A stretch of DNA of 64,000 nt from Opisthocomus hoazin (taxonomy: Eukaryota > Chordata > Aves > Opisthocomiformes > Opisthocomidae). A model generated the notes under the pieces. That model ran no database searches, was not told where the DNA came from, and saw nothing but the letters and a program-made list of their open reading frames with translations. The translations under genes were made by a program, and so were the position numbers. Positions 20,916 through 33,800 of this stretch are shown in pieces (positions within the stretch are counted from its first letter, which is position 1; each line of letters begins with the position of its first letter). The stretch is taken from NCBI RefSeq assembly GCF_030867145.1, contig NC_134433.1:12847216-12911215 (forward strand). The letters run 5' to 3'.

Positions 20916-21985
20916 ATATAAATTTGTGATGTAGTCGATGGTTAATGACCTACTGTGCTAGTGATTTAACTTCTGTCTTGACTGCCAGCAAAGCGCAAGT
21001 CTAGCCTGGAATGAATACTTGCAGTTAAGTCAAGGAGTGTATTTGTGTCAGCGCTACAGTTCAGTGTGTATTAACTTCAACAGAGCATTTCCCAGACCGT
21101 ACCCGTACTATGACAGAGCTGTAGCTCCATGTCCTTTTCCAATACATTGCCTGAAGATCAAGTGTTTTTCTTCAAAGCATTTAGCATCCAGAGACAGAAC
21201 ATGCACTCTCAGAGGAGGGGGGAGACTGTTACCGAAACAGAGCTGTTGGCAGAAATAAACCACTTGGCTACCTTACCCCAGTCAAGAGCACGCTGAGTGC
21301 CAAAGCTGTCCTCCTTTCTTGGACAGGTCAGTGCTAGAATGCTGAGGCTTCCTGTTGGAAAAGATGGTATGTACAAACTGTCAGGTTTGTAAGATACATG
21401 CCTTCATGTGAATCTAGTATGGACAGCCTGCTCATACAACAGAATTTTTCAGGTCTGCCCTCCAGGAAAGCCTAATGCTAAAGACAAATGCAAATTAAAC
21501 CAGAGGTAATCAAATCCATATTTAGCTAGGATAATAGAACTAACTAATTCTATCACTAACCAAGTATTATTTTAACCTCTCATTTGTAAGAACTTCAGCT
21601 GGTTGCTATAAGCCTTAATGTTAATTGCATCACTATTAGTTTACTTACAGCAGCATTCAGTGGCTTCAGCTCTGCTTAACTTTGAGCTAAGAAGAGGCAC
21701 AGAGGTTTTCTACAGTAGATGTCCATTGAAGCTGGAAAAACTTAAGTTGCATATACAGCTTTGTTTTCAGCAAGCTAGGAATTCAAAATGTGGCTGTTAG
21801 TTACAGGCATGCTTGTACTAACATAAAGTCTCTTAACGCATCAGAACCAGTCGTCTTCAGAGTTCTAGTTTTTGATTTCTCAGGGGCAGACCTTAGACAC
21901 TCCAGCAGTGGTAACGGGGAACCCTGCAGCACCCCCTCAGGGAAGTGTTTTGATGCTGCAAAGAGAGGGAGACACAGGAAAAGCA
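20916..21985. other. Intergenic gap between convergent TTC19 and NCOR1
   Basis: About 1.1 kb between the two predicted 3' ends. There is a possible distal TTC19 poly(A) signal at 21254-21259. No gene, repeat or RNA was recognised. Confidence 0.5.
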
Positions 21986-22003
21986 AATGGAGAACTGATC
22001 CCC

Positions 22004-22009
22004 TTTATT
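22004..22009 (-). terminator. NCOR1: Candidate NCOR1 distal polyadenylation signal
   Basis: TTTATT on the plus strand is AATAAA on the NCOR1 strand, about 2.7 kb past the stop codon. Another candidate is at 23655-23660, which would give a shorter 3'UTR of about 1 kb. Confidence 0.45.
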
Positions 22010-24692
22010 GATTGGTCTGAATCCAGAAGTCACTGTCTACTGAAGACATTGTGTGGAAAAAAGTTGAGTTTTATGATGCATGGGTTTTTCAAGTCTTAAA
22101 TGATTTCATATCAGAATCACAAAACATATCAAGATGAAAGCATTGTGAAAACACTGATCAGAAATCAGTTAAAAATTTGTAGTAAACTACACTTTGTAAA
22201 CATGATTTACAAACACCTTCCTGTTTGAAACAGGTCAGATGTAATTCCATACTTGAAGATTACTGGAATTGTGGTAAACCCTAACTTAGGCTCTGGAGAG
22301 GTGTGTTTTTGTTTGGTTTTTTTTTTTTTTTTACACTGGAGAAGTTAGAACTCTGATAACAAACAAAAAAAGCAGCAACAGTTTATGTGCAAATGCCACT
22401 TGAGCTGTATCTTAGGAGAAAGTGACTATCCTACTTTGGATATCTTGCTGCAGCAGCAGCAACATGAAGCTTTGCAATGAACATGCTACACTTACTGTAC
22501 AGTTAGCAAAAACATTTGTCTGTACATGCCTCTTTCACCTTGTATTTGTTACACTAAGAAAGTGAGAACAAGTAAGTGTTAGAATGGAACTTAACTCTCC
22601 ACTCCAAATTTAAATCTACAAAAAGGGCAGATCAACTTGTTTTCCAGTATATCTTGCTGTGGGAACAAAAAAGTTAAAATAAGAGCGCAGGTCTACAACC
22701 AGGATAAAAAATTCACTACCTTAAGCCAGAAGGGTAAAGGATGGAAGGGTGAGAAAAATCTTTCTTAGAGACTGCAAGAAGATTTAAGACTGCTAACTGA
22801 TCTACTTTGATGCAGCAGTGTTTAAAAAAAGTAGCAAAATAATTCTGTTTTGCAACACAGTGTCAAGTTTCCAAATGAGTTCCTTTGGATTTTTTTTTTT
22901 CTTTCCCACACTTGGGGTAAAAAGGCTTTCCTCTTAAGTACTTAAAGTAAATTTGCTATCGATAAATAGTTCTGTACTTCTTCCTGTTTGTAACTGGACC
23001 ATTACAGTCCTTCTATACGATGTAGAGCTTACATGGCTTAAGGTTACACAGCTACATTATACCTTCCATACAACCCATCACAAATACAGTGTTAAATTAA
23101 AAATGTTTTGACTGGAAAATAACTTCAAGACAAAGGCTGTTCATCAATGAGATGCAAAAGCAGTTTGGAATCTGACAGACCATGCTATCTGTAAATCAGT
23201 CCTCCTACTCCGGAAGATTTAAATTCACTTCCTGAGGTCAGTGCAGCAAAAAATAAGATGCTCTTGAGGATGGATGTCAGGACAACCTCTGATATCACTA
23301 ATCAGATGTATCTAAGTATACATAAGCTACAAGCATATCATAACAGGCATTGATAGATGAATGATTAAGGAGGCTCTCCTAGTACCATATACAATTAAAA
23401 AAAAAAATAAAAAAAAAATCACCCTAACAAGTATTGCACACTTTAGGAGTTAAGCCAAGCATTTGTAAGGACTTCCACCAAAAGCTTGGTTATAGGGCTA
23501 GGGATTGGGATGCAGACTTTAAAATAATTGTTACATAAAGATTTTCAAATCAGACTGGAGGAAGGTAAAAATCACAGTACCTATTTCAAACTGGTTGTAA
23601 CAGAAGCCAAGTAGCTGACTCGTGTTGCTCAGTTATTCTGTAAAAGCATTTTGTTTTATTTAAACTTGGGGTGTAGAGGTTTTTCTTCTTAAAGGATTTA
23701 TCAACCCACCCAGAGCCTCTGTTCAGATAAGCCATTTGCTGTGGTTAAATATGACAGTAAAATTTAGTAGCCTGTTTTGACTGCATACAATGCAGAAACA
23801 GAAAACACTAAGATAGGTTTTTGGGGCACAGTTAAAATTCCCAGTGTGCATAACAGTGAGGTATGCCTCCAGAAGCTGGTCTTTTTGTTTTTTTTTCATC
23901 CTTTTAAAAATGAACCATAACATACCCATGCAATAATATTTCTGCAGTGTTGCTAAATAAAACCAACTGCACCAAAAATTTACAATGTGGCAGAATTTAA
24001 AATTCAAAGAAATATATCATCTTATTCCAGCGAACCGGACTATGTTAATGTACAGAATTCATTAAGGGGTCAGTCTTAAAAATCAACATTTTCACAAGAG
24101 CTTTAACACCACTGAGAAAGTGTGTCTAGGGAAAAAAAAAAATTATATAAAAGCACAATGCCTGCAAGAGGTGACACGGCATTAAATGGGCAATGATGCT
24201 AGGCTGGTAGGGAGGCTAGGGTTATGGTTAGGCTAGGCTGGTAGGGAGGCTAGGCTGGTAGGGAGGCTAGGGTTATGAAGAGTACTCTACACTGGAGAAA
24301 ATGCTTAAAAAAAAATTACAAAATGACCCCCAAGGTTTATGCAATGATTTGAACATAAGTACACCAGATACTATAGCAAGGGAAAAAACACTGCAAAAAG
24401 TACTCTCTATTTACAGAAGAATGATTTAAAGACATTATGGTTTTCTTTACAAATAGATGTAGAACAGGAATAGTCCACATTTTTAAAAACTCTTTACATA
24501 TTTATCTTTAGTAAGTCAACCTTCTTGATCATGATCCTCCAACACATGGCCTGTGCAGAAGGCATTTAACGGACTCTCCATCAATTCTTCATTATGTGGC
24601 CCTTGCTCTCTTGGAAAGTCTCTATGGGCACAAGTCAAAAATAGATTTCTTTTTGACCCGCAAATTAAAAAAACAAAAAAAATCTGCATAGT
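22010..24692 (-). other. NCOR1: NCOR1 3' untranslated region (inferred extent)
   Basis: AT-rich sequence after the NCOR1 stop codon with no splice-flanked coding sequence. It contains a 17-bp minisatellite (24198-24282), a poly-T run near 22317 and an 8-base inverted repeat at 22193-22213. The far end is set only by a poly(A) hexamer. Confidence 0.5.
24198..24282. repeat. 17-bp minisatellite with two unit variants
   Basis: Five consecutive 17-base units in the order A, B, A, A, B'. Unit A is gctaggctggtagggag at 24198, 24232 and 24249. Unit B is gctagggttatggttag at 24215, and a near-copy ending in tgaagag is at 24266. The three A units are identical. The array lies in the NCOR1 3'UTR about 410 bases past the stop codon. 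Confidence 0.95.
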
Positions 24693-24880
24693 TCAGTCAT
24701 CACTGTCAGACAGAGTCTCATATTGTGCTGAAAGCAGTGGTGCAGGCTCTCGCTCCCATATCCTGTTCTGTTGGTGAGTGGTTGCTTGGCTCATGGACGG
24801 TGGGGCACACGCAATGGATGTCGGCGGTGTACTGCTGAGCATCCTCATCGTCAACGGGTTGTAAGGAAACTGTGTCGAAC
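24693..24880 (-). CDS. NCOR1: NCOR1 last coding exon
   Basis: Follows TGATTCAG. It encodes [19 protein letters not shown] through [12 protein letters not shown] and [12 protein letters not shown], then TGA. The acidic LSDSDD tail is the conserved corepressor C-terminus. Confidence 0.97.
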
Positions 24881-27800
24881 CTGAATCAAAGAGAGTTTCT
24901 CCAAGTCAAAACCATGAGCTGTTCTAAGAGCGCTGTATCTGAAAGATACGGTTTTGGTTGTGACAACTAGCAGAAAATCTGTTTCAGAAAATTCTTATAA
25001 GCTGTAATCTTTGACCAATATACCAGAGTTATAGTACGTCTACATCCAACCTTTGTACAAATATCACACCTGGACTAGATGACCCACAGAGGTCCCTTCC
25101 AACCCCTACCATTCTGTGATTTTGTGAAACACTTCTCACCTGTTGATGAAGGCCTATCTTCCCAGGCCCACACGGGAGTCTGTCTGTGGTAGTCCCCTTC
25201 TGAATGTACTGATGAGACAGAGGAAGGTCTTTCGGTTCCCAAATATCCCTGTCCAGGAATCGGAGACTTAGACTTCCTATTATTTGACTTGCCGATTAGC
25301 TTCTGCTTGCCAACTCCCCCTCCTGGAAACAGCAGGGACAGATTTTAACAAAAATGTTACACTATATTTTAGCCTGTTTCTAGAAAATATCACTTAGGAG
25401 CAAACAGCAGTTTCACGCTGGTGCCTTCTGGCACGCTGATTTACTATAACCAGTGACCATATAGGTTAGTCTTCTATCAGACTACTGCCAGAAAATCTCT
25501 ATTCTTAACACAATGGAGTTCAATTTCCATTTTTGGGAAGGGAGATGTTTTCAGTTCAAGCTAGTTCCCACTGTCACATGTTCTTTATAGGTAATGTACT
25601 AACATGCATTTTCATCACACCACTGAGAAGCTTCAGGTATCTAATACACGCTGTTCTCTCTTCCCTGTTTCACCCGTGTTGTCATTCGCCAAGAAATACT
25701 GGCTAATGCTCCTGAAGCACCGTTCTGAAAGCCAGGACCACCTGAGGGAACGGAAACACCATCTCTATGACTTCCAGAGGAAAGACAGTGATTTTCAGTG
25801 ACACCAAATTTATTCAAACCCGTAATTTATTTTTTTTCTTTACGACCATGAAATATTTAGGAGCTGCAATACCTCACCTGAATTTGGTGATGGATTAGCT
25901 TCTTCTCTACGTGTCTCATTACTTGCTGATACTGCAGAACTGGAACCGCCAGGTGCTACCGCAATGGATTGTGACATTACAACTCCGTGTTCCTCACTCT
26001 TGTCATCAAAGTTTCCCATCAATGCTTTCCTAATAATGTCTTCCAGACCCAGATTACTGGCAGGATCTGCAAAGGAATGACCCCTAGAACTGACTGCACC
26101 TGGGAGATAAAAGAAAACATACAGGGAAAGGTGGGAGGGGAGGCAAAAAACATCTCTCAGAGAAATTACAAAGGGATACGGGAAAGATTTTAGAGAGAGG
26201 TAGAAAGGTGGAAATAAAAAAACCCAAAGGGAGATTTTTTAAAATGCAAAGCTACATGCTCCAAAGCAGCTCACAATGGCCAAAAGTTAGACATGCCAGC
26301 AGACACTAAAGAGCTACGTCATCAGTGCCACTAAACATCAGACTGTTTGCAAGAGGGTAAATTTTACTTTTTCTTTTTTTAATAGCAAAGGAAGCCGAGC
26401 ATGCTGATTGCGATAGCATATTAAGTAAAATCTGCAGCTATTATTCAGCTGTAAGAGAAGAGACCAGAAGAATACTTCTCTCATTAATGATCCATACTAA
26501 TTTGTCTTATGAAGTGTGATACATAGCAAATGTTTATTCCAAAAAGCTTGTCTTCCATCTAAATTAATGGAGATCAGTACTTTCTCCATATAACAGACAG
26601 AAGCACTGTACCAGAAGGGGGCGCAACTGGCCAAAATCATGTAAAGTCAATCCGTGGTACAACTCAAGATTCAGATTTGACAGTTCTCATTTCCCACATT
26701 TCAGTTCACTTCTCTGCCACACTTGCCTCTTTTAACAAAGTAAAATTATGGGCTATGTTTAATTTCCCTGTCTCACAGGAAGTTGTGGGGGTTTATTGTT
26801 TATTTATCATAGAAAAAAATTATCAGTATTTTAAATGCACCAGTTTATAAAGTAAACTACATTTGATGAACTAATAAGCTCAAGTTTTGTTGAACTACAC
26901 TGTATTTAAATTTGAGTGAGATGCTAACCAATTTCATGGCTTCTACCTCTGTGTAGGATTTGCAGAACACATAAATTGCCTAATTTCCCTTTTTAAATAT
27001 TTTCTGAACCTTCCTTTGGTCATTTTGCTTTTCCCTAAGATATAGGAAACAAATTTTCATGTAGGATATTATTTTTTAAATTTTCATAGTCTTCCTCATT
27101 TACTGGACTCCCCAAAGCATACAAATGAAAGATATTACATTAGTTTACTTTTTCTGAAACATATTGTTTCTTGTACTGAAAATCTTACCTGAGGTAGTGA
27201 CTGCTGGCAAATTGAATATTTCAGTCCCTGGCTGAGCAGTTGCTGCAATTAAAGCACAACATTTCATTGAGTTTTCTAGTACTGATGATCACTACAAGTG
27301 ATCACCGCTAGTCCTAATGCACAAGGTACAATTCATTTGAACTATTTTCAGTGTTCTGTTTTTTCTTTCTCAGTCTCCTGAGATGAATGTGCATTTATGT
27401 CTTCTCAGGAAAATGTTCTATACCAGGATAAAACTATCTTATATGGTCAACGCTAGTCTTCTTTTAAAGATGTTACTTCAGGAAGCAGAATGACTTTTGC
27501 ATTTGATTCACTAAATACATATTTTAACATATGAACCTTACAGGCTGAGTATTTGTATGTATTAAAAAAAATAAATGACGACAACAACTTTGGAGCGGCT
27601 GAACACTCCCCCCAACCCTGCATATATTACCTGCATTATGTCCAATTTGAGAATAAAGATTTTCAACAATAACAACAGTAACACTGAACTCGATATATAA
27701 ATGAAAAGATTATTGGCAGCAATGGAAAGCGTGTCTGTATGCCAAGCATGCACATAAAATTTTCCACAGAGCAAAATCTACTGTGCATACAATGGAGAGC

Positions 27801-30800
27801 AAATAACAAGAATACTGCAACCCTTACTGACAAAGCCTTGTTTCTCAGAAAGAGATGAATTTGTTGCTCAGTGCAAGAGCATTCACTTGCAAATAAACAC
27901 TTTCTATTAGGTACTGAGTTCAAACAGCTTAAACTCTTACTACTGATAATTTTGATACAAAGTTCTGTTAAAGTTTCTAGGAGAAAACCAAAAATAGAGT
28001 TCTAGTATCATATTCCACCATGTCATTATCCATTACTGAAACGATATTAAAATACATCTTTTTAACAGCCATAATCATAACGACCAAGAAAACACAAACC
28101 ATCCAGTTTGTAAGGCATCATTCCAAAAACGAAAACATGTAATAGTTAATGTTGCTATGAAGCAAAGTACAGACACAAAGTTAACTAGAATGTCAGGTTT
28201 CAACAACTCATTAGTTATGCGGTTTTTCTCTAGTTTTCAGAAACCATTTCCATCTGTCAAACATTAAAAAGCTTAAATGACGGTGCTACATAGAACAGCA
28301 TTAAAAATAATAAATATCTATCAATATTCCACTTCTTTGGTCATAAATTATTATATATGTTTTTATGTTCACAGATTTATATTCATTCCTATGTTATTTG
28401 AAACATATTTAGATTAGCACATCTGTGGATGGCAGTCACATAAAGCTTAAGCTGTAAATATTCAGTGAAAAAGCAAGTCCTGCATACCCATATCAGTGTC
28501 ACCGCCACCAGACGAGTTCAGCTTTCGAAATATCTCCTGTTTCTTGGATTTTACCATTGGTGAAGTGTTCTCAAGTTTGGTGAAAAACGAAGGCAGGTAG
28601 CTTATACTACCTGGAGAGCGAGAGTCAGTCCTGCCAAGACCAACATGTGTCAAAGAGAGAGACCATTTTTCAAGACGTACATTCAAATCTTTCCAAAAGC
28701 AGTCAGGTAGAAACTGCCAACATTTGTACGAGCTTTAGGACTCTCCTCAGCCTGTTTTTTGCGAACAAGTCTACTGATTCTCCGAAAACATGTGCTTTAT
28801 CCAGGTAACAGGGTTTAAGATTGTACAGCTCACAGAAAAAGTGACCATGTCATTGTCTGTGCTGGAGAGTGGTACAGAGCTGGCACACTTACAAATTATC
28901 TCAGGGGTGCCTACTTCTGCCTTGCAAACTGCATGCTGGCTGAAGTTCACACTGCAAATCGGTAGGTGATGAAATGTTTAAGCTGGAAGGCCAAATACTC
29001 ATCCTAGCTGCTCCTCCTATTTACAACGTTCCTCCCACTCTTGTCCCCAGTATGCCACTAAAAAGGATGTATTTCTTTTGAAGTCTGCTCACCCACCCCA
29101 CTGCACATGGTCCAAGCAAATACGCTATTTCTGGCATTTGTAGAAACCTTATGGACCGGAGTCTGGCTCAAGAGCTGAAGTTAGCCATCCTTGCTCTATA
29201 GCACAAAATCAGACCGGGATCCATGTTCTGCATTTCATACCCCTTATCAATTTTACATTCACAGTAGCTGGCACACTTTCTGCACATAACTTCTGTCATG
29301 TTAGCATAAAAAATTTGCTGAAGTAAATGTCAAACTGACAAGAGGTGCATTTTATCTTCAGATCTTAAAATATGCAAATTTTAGGCTATTTACAAAGATG
29401 ATAAAAGCAGTAGTACTCTAGTTACAGAGTTCTAAGAAAAAAACAACCCCAAAACAACTAAAGCATGAAGAAATTCAGGTGGAAAAATCTAAGCCAACAC
29501 CAGGATCATGAACAACTTGCCCTGTTTTCAAAAGTGGATAAAAATGACCAACTGTATGTTCACTGTGGCACTTCGAATACTTTAATATTAATATTTTAAT
29601 ACTTAGTTTGTTTAAGCAGCAGCAATGTGGCAAGTCAGTTTTAATTAAAAAAAACAAACAAACCCATCCCATATTCAAATTTAAAAAAATAATTTTAAAA
29701 CAAAGTAAAAAAGACAAAGACTCTAGCTTTCCTAGGCCAAGATCCTTAAAATTCTAAAAAGTGCAGTCTTTCCTGCCATGATCCTGAAAATCCCTTTGCG
29801 ACTAGCTAACCTCCATCATGGACTGCAACAACCCTGCCAGCAACTGCAGAGTGGAGGGGAAAAGTAACAAGAAAAAAAGAATCAACTTCACCAGCATGAG
29901 CCTTAAATAAGTATGTGGTGAGCATGTTGGGTGCTATTCCTTCTTCAGCAGGCAGCAAAGCAAATGACAGAAACACCCATTCCCGCATGCATCTGCCAGA
30001 TGTCCAAAGACACCAGCAGAGATACAGTCTGCCAGGGATCCCACGTAGTTCAATGTTGCAGATCTGGCAGACTGACAAATGGCCCTGGGACACAGGGCTG
30101 CCCAATGCACGGGCCTCCCGACACCCCACCTTCCCACCTCCTGGAAATCAAGCTCCTTAGCTTAGTGATCTTTCATATGAGAAGCTGTGCTAGAATCATG
30201 CATGTTGGAAGCCTGAGTTCCCCCACACCTCACTATGACAGTATCCAGGAAAGCAATCAGGCAAGAGAAGCCTGAATTATTTAATAAAAATTGTAGAAAA
30301 TGGACCTTTTCCAAAAACCACTTCAGTTTCATAGAACTGGCACCCACAAGGAGTGTAGTTATAATGTTTTCTATCAGATATGACATAGGACACACTGCTT
30401 ACACCAAGAAACTTAAGGCAGAACACATACAGATGAAGTTTCACTCAGGCTTCCCAAAGTCCCGAGTTTTGAATGCTAGTGCAAAAGGATCAACAGGGAT
30501 CAACAACCTGCCTGTGGTACCAGAGGAAGATTGCTTAAACTGCTCTTTATTAAAGATACTGTTTGCAGCACGCAGATCAAGAATAATGTTTTTAAAATTC
30601 GGTTTTATACGTACCTCTGTTCAGTAGGCTCAGTTCTCTGGGAAAGCAAAAGAACGCTTTCCTGCTTCTCATGTACAACCGGGACCTGAGGTGGCGAGAT
30701 TGGCTCATAGGGTTCTGAAGAGACATGACTCCTCTCTGGAGATTTTCCAGGTCTACATCCATAATTCAGAGACAGATAAGTACTCTTAATGTGTGTAATG

Positions 30801-33800
30801 CAGTAGTTAACACATGTAATTGTGTTCCAGCTGTTACATAACTACTTGGGGCTAGTTATATACGTTACATGCTTTAGTATGCTTGGCAACCTCAAAAAGC
30901 TGACTTTGATTTGTTCATAACAACCCTGATAAGGTCTATGTAATGAAACATCTTCACCCCTACAAAAACTAGAAATTAAGCACAAGAAGTGAAGGGAAAA
31001 CAGTTATAAGCTTTGTTACGGAGCCAAGTTATTGTCAAAACTGCAAGACAGATCTTAAAGACCAAAAGATACCTCTCTACTTCTGATCTACATCGATTAC
31101 TTTGCTATTTTTTATAAATATCATATTTGGGCATTAATTAGATTTGTAGTTTAACTGAATACAGGTATTACCTTCCCCTGGACTTGTCGGACAGATTTTC
31201 AGGTGACACTCTAGCACCTGGCCGCTGATGGTGGACAGACTGCGACTGCGACTCAGGGCTGTAGCGATTTGATGTCTTTGCCCGGGTAGAAACAGGTGTT
31301 GGAGCAGGGGTGGAATTCTGGAATGTAGTGGTGGGAGGCTGCAAAGGGGCCTGAGAAGCTGCTTGGTTTCTAGCAAAGTCTTGTGTAATAATTTGCTGAT
31401 TGCGGCCAAAAAAACAGAAAAGAGATCATGGTCAGACACTGTCCAGAGCGTACGTACTCATGAACTAGATGAATATGAGACCAATTGCAACAAATGAGAT
31501 GATTACAAGTTTAGACACATTATTGTAGTATAATAACTGCAAGTAAAACTAATAATTACAGAATTGGTATTACGTTCCAACACATGTGTTTTCGTCATCA
31601 GAATACAACTTTTCACATCTGAAAAGATGCATGCAAATAAACCTACACAGATATGATCTGCAAGGGTGATAAGCCGATGGGTCCTGGGCACATGTGCCAT
31701 CCCTTCTGCTTGGGAAGAGGGAGGTGGAGGTTGTTGGGGTGAAGGGGGTTCCTGTTGTGTCCTATAGCGGTGAATCGGCCCTTCATACTGCCTGCTTGGG
31801 TCACCTAGTTGAAGAAAAGATCAGCCCGTTTTAAGATGGTATTGCTGAAGCTTCAAGGTTTGAAAGTCCTGTGCTTATAAATTTAAAATATGAGGTGTTT
31901 GTGCATTAGATTTTAGGTATCCTGTGTGATAACCATCTCTTCCCCCTCCATATATAGGCCCTACAACTTAGAAGGGATAAATAAACCTTCATTCCACAAT
32001 GCAGGTGCTTTTCAGCTCATTTCTCACCTGCCAACTCTACTGTAATAGTCTGAGCTTTACTAGTAGGTAAAAAATTGTGGGCATCAACACTAATATGCAG
32101 TAATTTTAAAGAATATATTGAAAACAAATTTCTTATTGAATCAGCTCCGTTATGTAAAGGAGCTCTGTTTAATGCCACATGTCAGTTCCAATACATTTGC
32201 TGTATTATTTTCCAAAGATGAGAGTAACAATATACTTCCAACAAAAGCTTCTGAAAAGTTAAGAATTTGGTAAGCAGTCACTTAAAGACTCCTGAGATAT
32301 TTGAACTTTACTATGAGTTCATGGAGCTGGTAAATGTAAGCAAGATAACTGTGAGAATATTGGCATACGCAGATGAACTTACTCTCTGCCTGGCTTGGTT
32401 TAGGTGTCTCTTGTTGATAGGGCTGTAGTTTTTCTTGAGTAGGTACAGGCGAATTTGCAGGGCTAATCACCTCAATGGCATCTCCAGGAGCTTCATACCG
32501 TTGGGAGGATACTGAGTATCAAGCAAAGGTTGTGCAATAAGGTATAAATATCACAGAATATTTTTGTTGCCTATACATAACAATACCAGTGCTTCCAGTA
32601 AAATGACACCAGTGAAAGTCAAAACACTATCTTTTTCTCATGATAACCCCAGTGAAACAAATATTTCCATAAAGCAGTATTCCAATGTAAACAAAATAAT
32701 TTTAGGTTTCCTGACTTCTGATAATGTTAGTTTTATTACCCTGCATTTCATGTTGTAGCATAGAATCCAAACAAAGCAATCAACTCTGATTTTGTGAGAA
32801 TCTTGAGTCACTATATGCAAAAACTGTATTTGCTTGTGAAGTGTCTCTACTGTGCAGAGCTTTTTATCATTAAAAATCAGAATCATTTCACAGCTTATTA
32901 TCTCCCTAAAAGGCTAAGACAGAGAGCAAAGAAGTAGATAGTTACTAAGATACGTACAACTACTGGAAGAATCTGAACTTTGAGAGCCCCTATCTCGTGC
33001 ATCCTTGTCTGAAGCAATCTGTCGAGTGATGATCACATCTATGAAGTTAGCAGCAGTAATTGTGGTCTTTCCTCGTGTTCTCAGCTCTTCCTCGTACCTG
33101 GACTTAGGAGGAGGTCCTTTCTCTTTACCAGCCTCTGAATAGACTACTGATGAAGACTGTCCCTGGGACTTGCCACCAGAAAAATTTGCAGATGTATATG
33201 GGCACTGGACAGGCCTCTTTTCTACCTCCAGTGTCTTCTGTTCCATCTGCTGCTGTTCAGTAACCACAGCTGACCGCCGTCCCATATTCTCTTCTATCCT
33301 GGTTCCTTCGTGCTTGTTCTCTTTTGCTTTGGCAACTTCCATTTGAGGAGCAGAGGCTGCAGCATCTACTAGTGCTGCAAGGGCATCAGCAGCAGTATTG
33401 TAACGGGAAGCTGGCAACCCTTGAGTAATAGAGGGAGCTCCAGGAGTGAGCTGCCTGTTGGCAAACATTGAATATTCTGAATTATATCACGTGAAAAAAG
33501 ACCTAGAGCCATACCATGTGTACAACAAAGCAAAATTTTTGAGATGCTAATTTCTATCCAAACTGGACTGGGTGAAAGTGCATTAGATCACCTCTGATAA
33601 ATTCAAGAGCAATCAGATAATCGTTATCCTCATCTTGGAGTATTTTCCTCAGGCAAAATGCAATTTTTAATAAGCTCAAATATTAGAACAGATATCTCTG
33701 CAACAGTAACTTAAGAGACATACATGATACGTAGCTGGGCAGCAGGATCCAAAGGTGTGATTACACTTGTCCCATTGGTTCCTTGAAAAATACTAGGCCT

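Noticed and set aside
24210..24235. Interstitial telomere array
   Set aside because: Only one degenerate 'tagggttatggttag' word, explained by the 17-bp minisatellite unit; no TTAGGG run.
29806..30275. Overlapping frames of 80-115 codons on both strands in an NCOR1 intron
   Set aside because: Mutually overlapping, no family resemblance, no flanking splice sites in phase with NCOR1.
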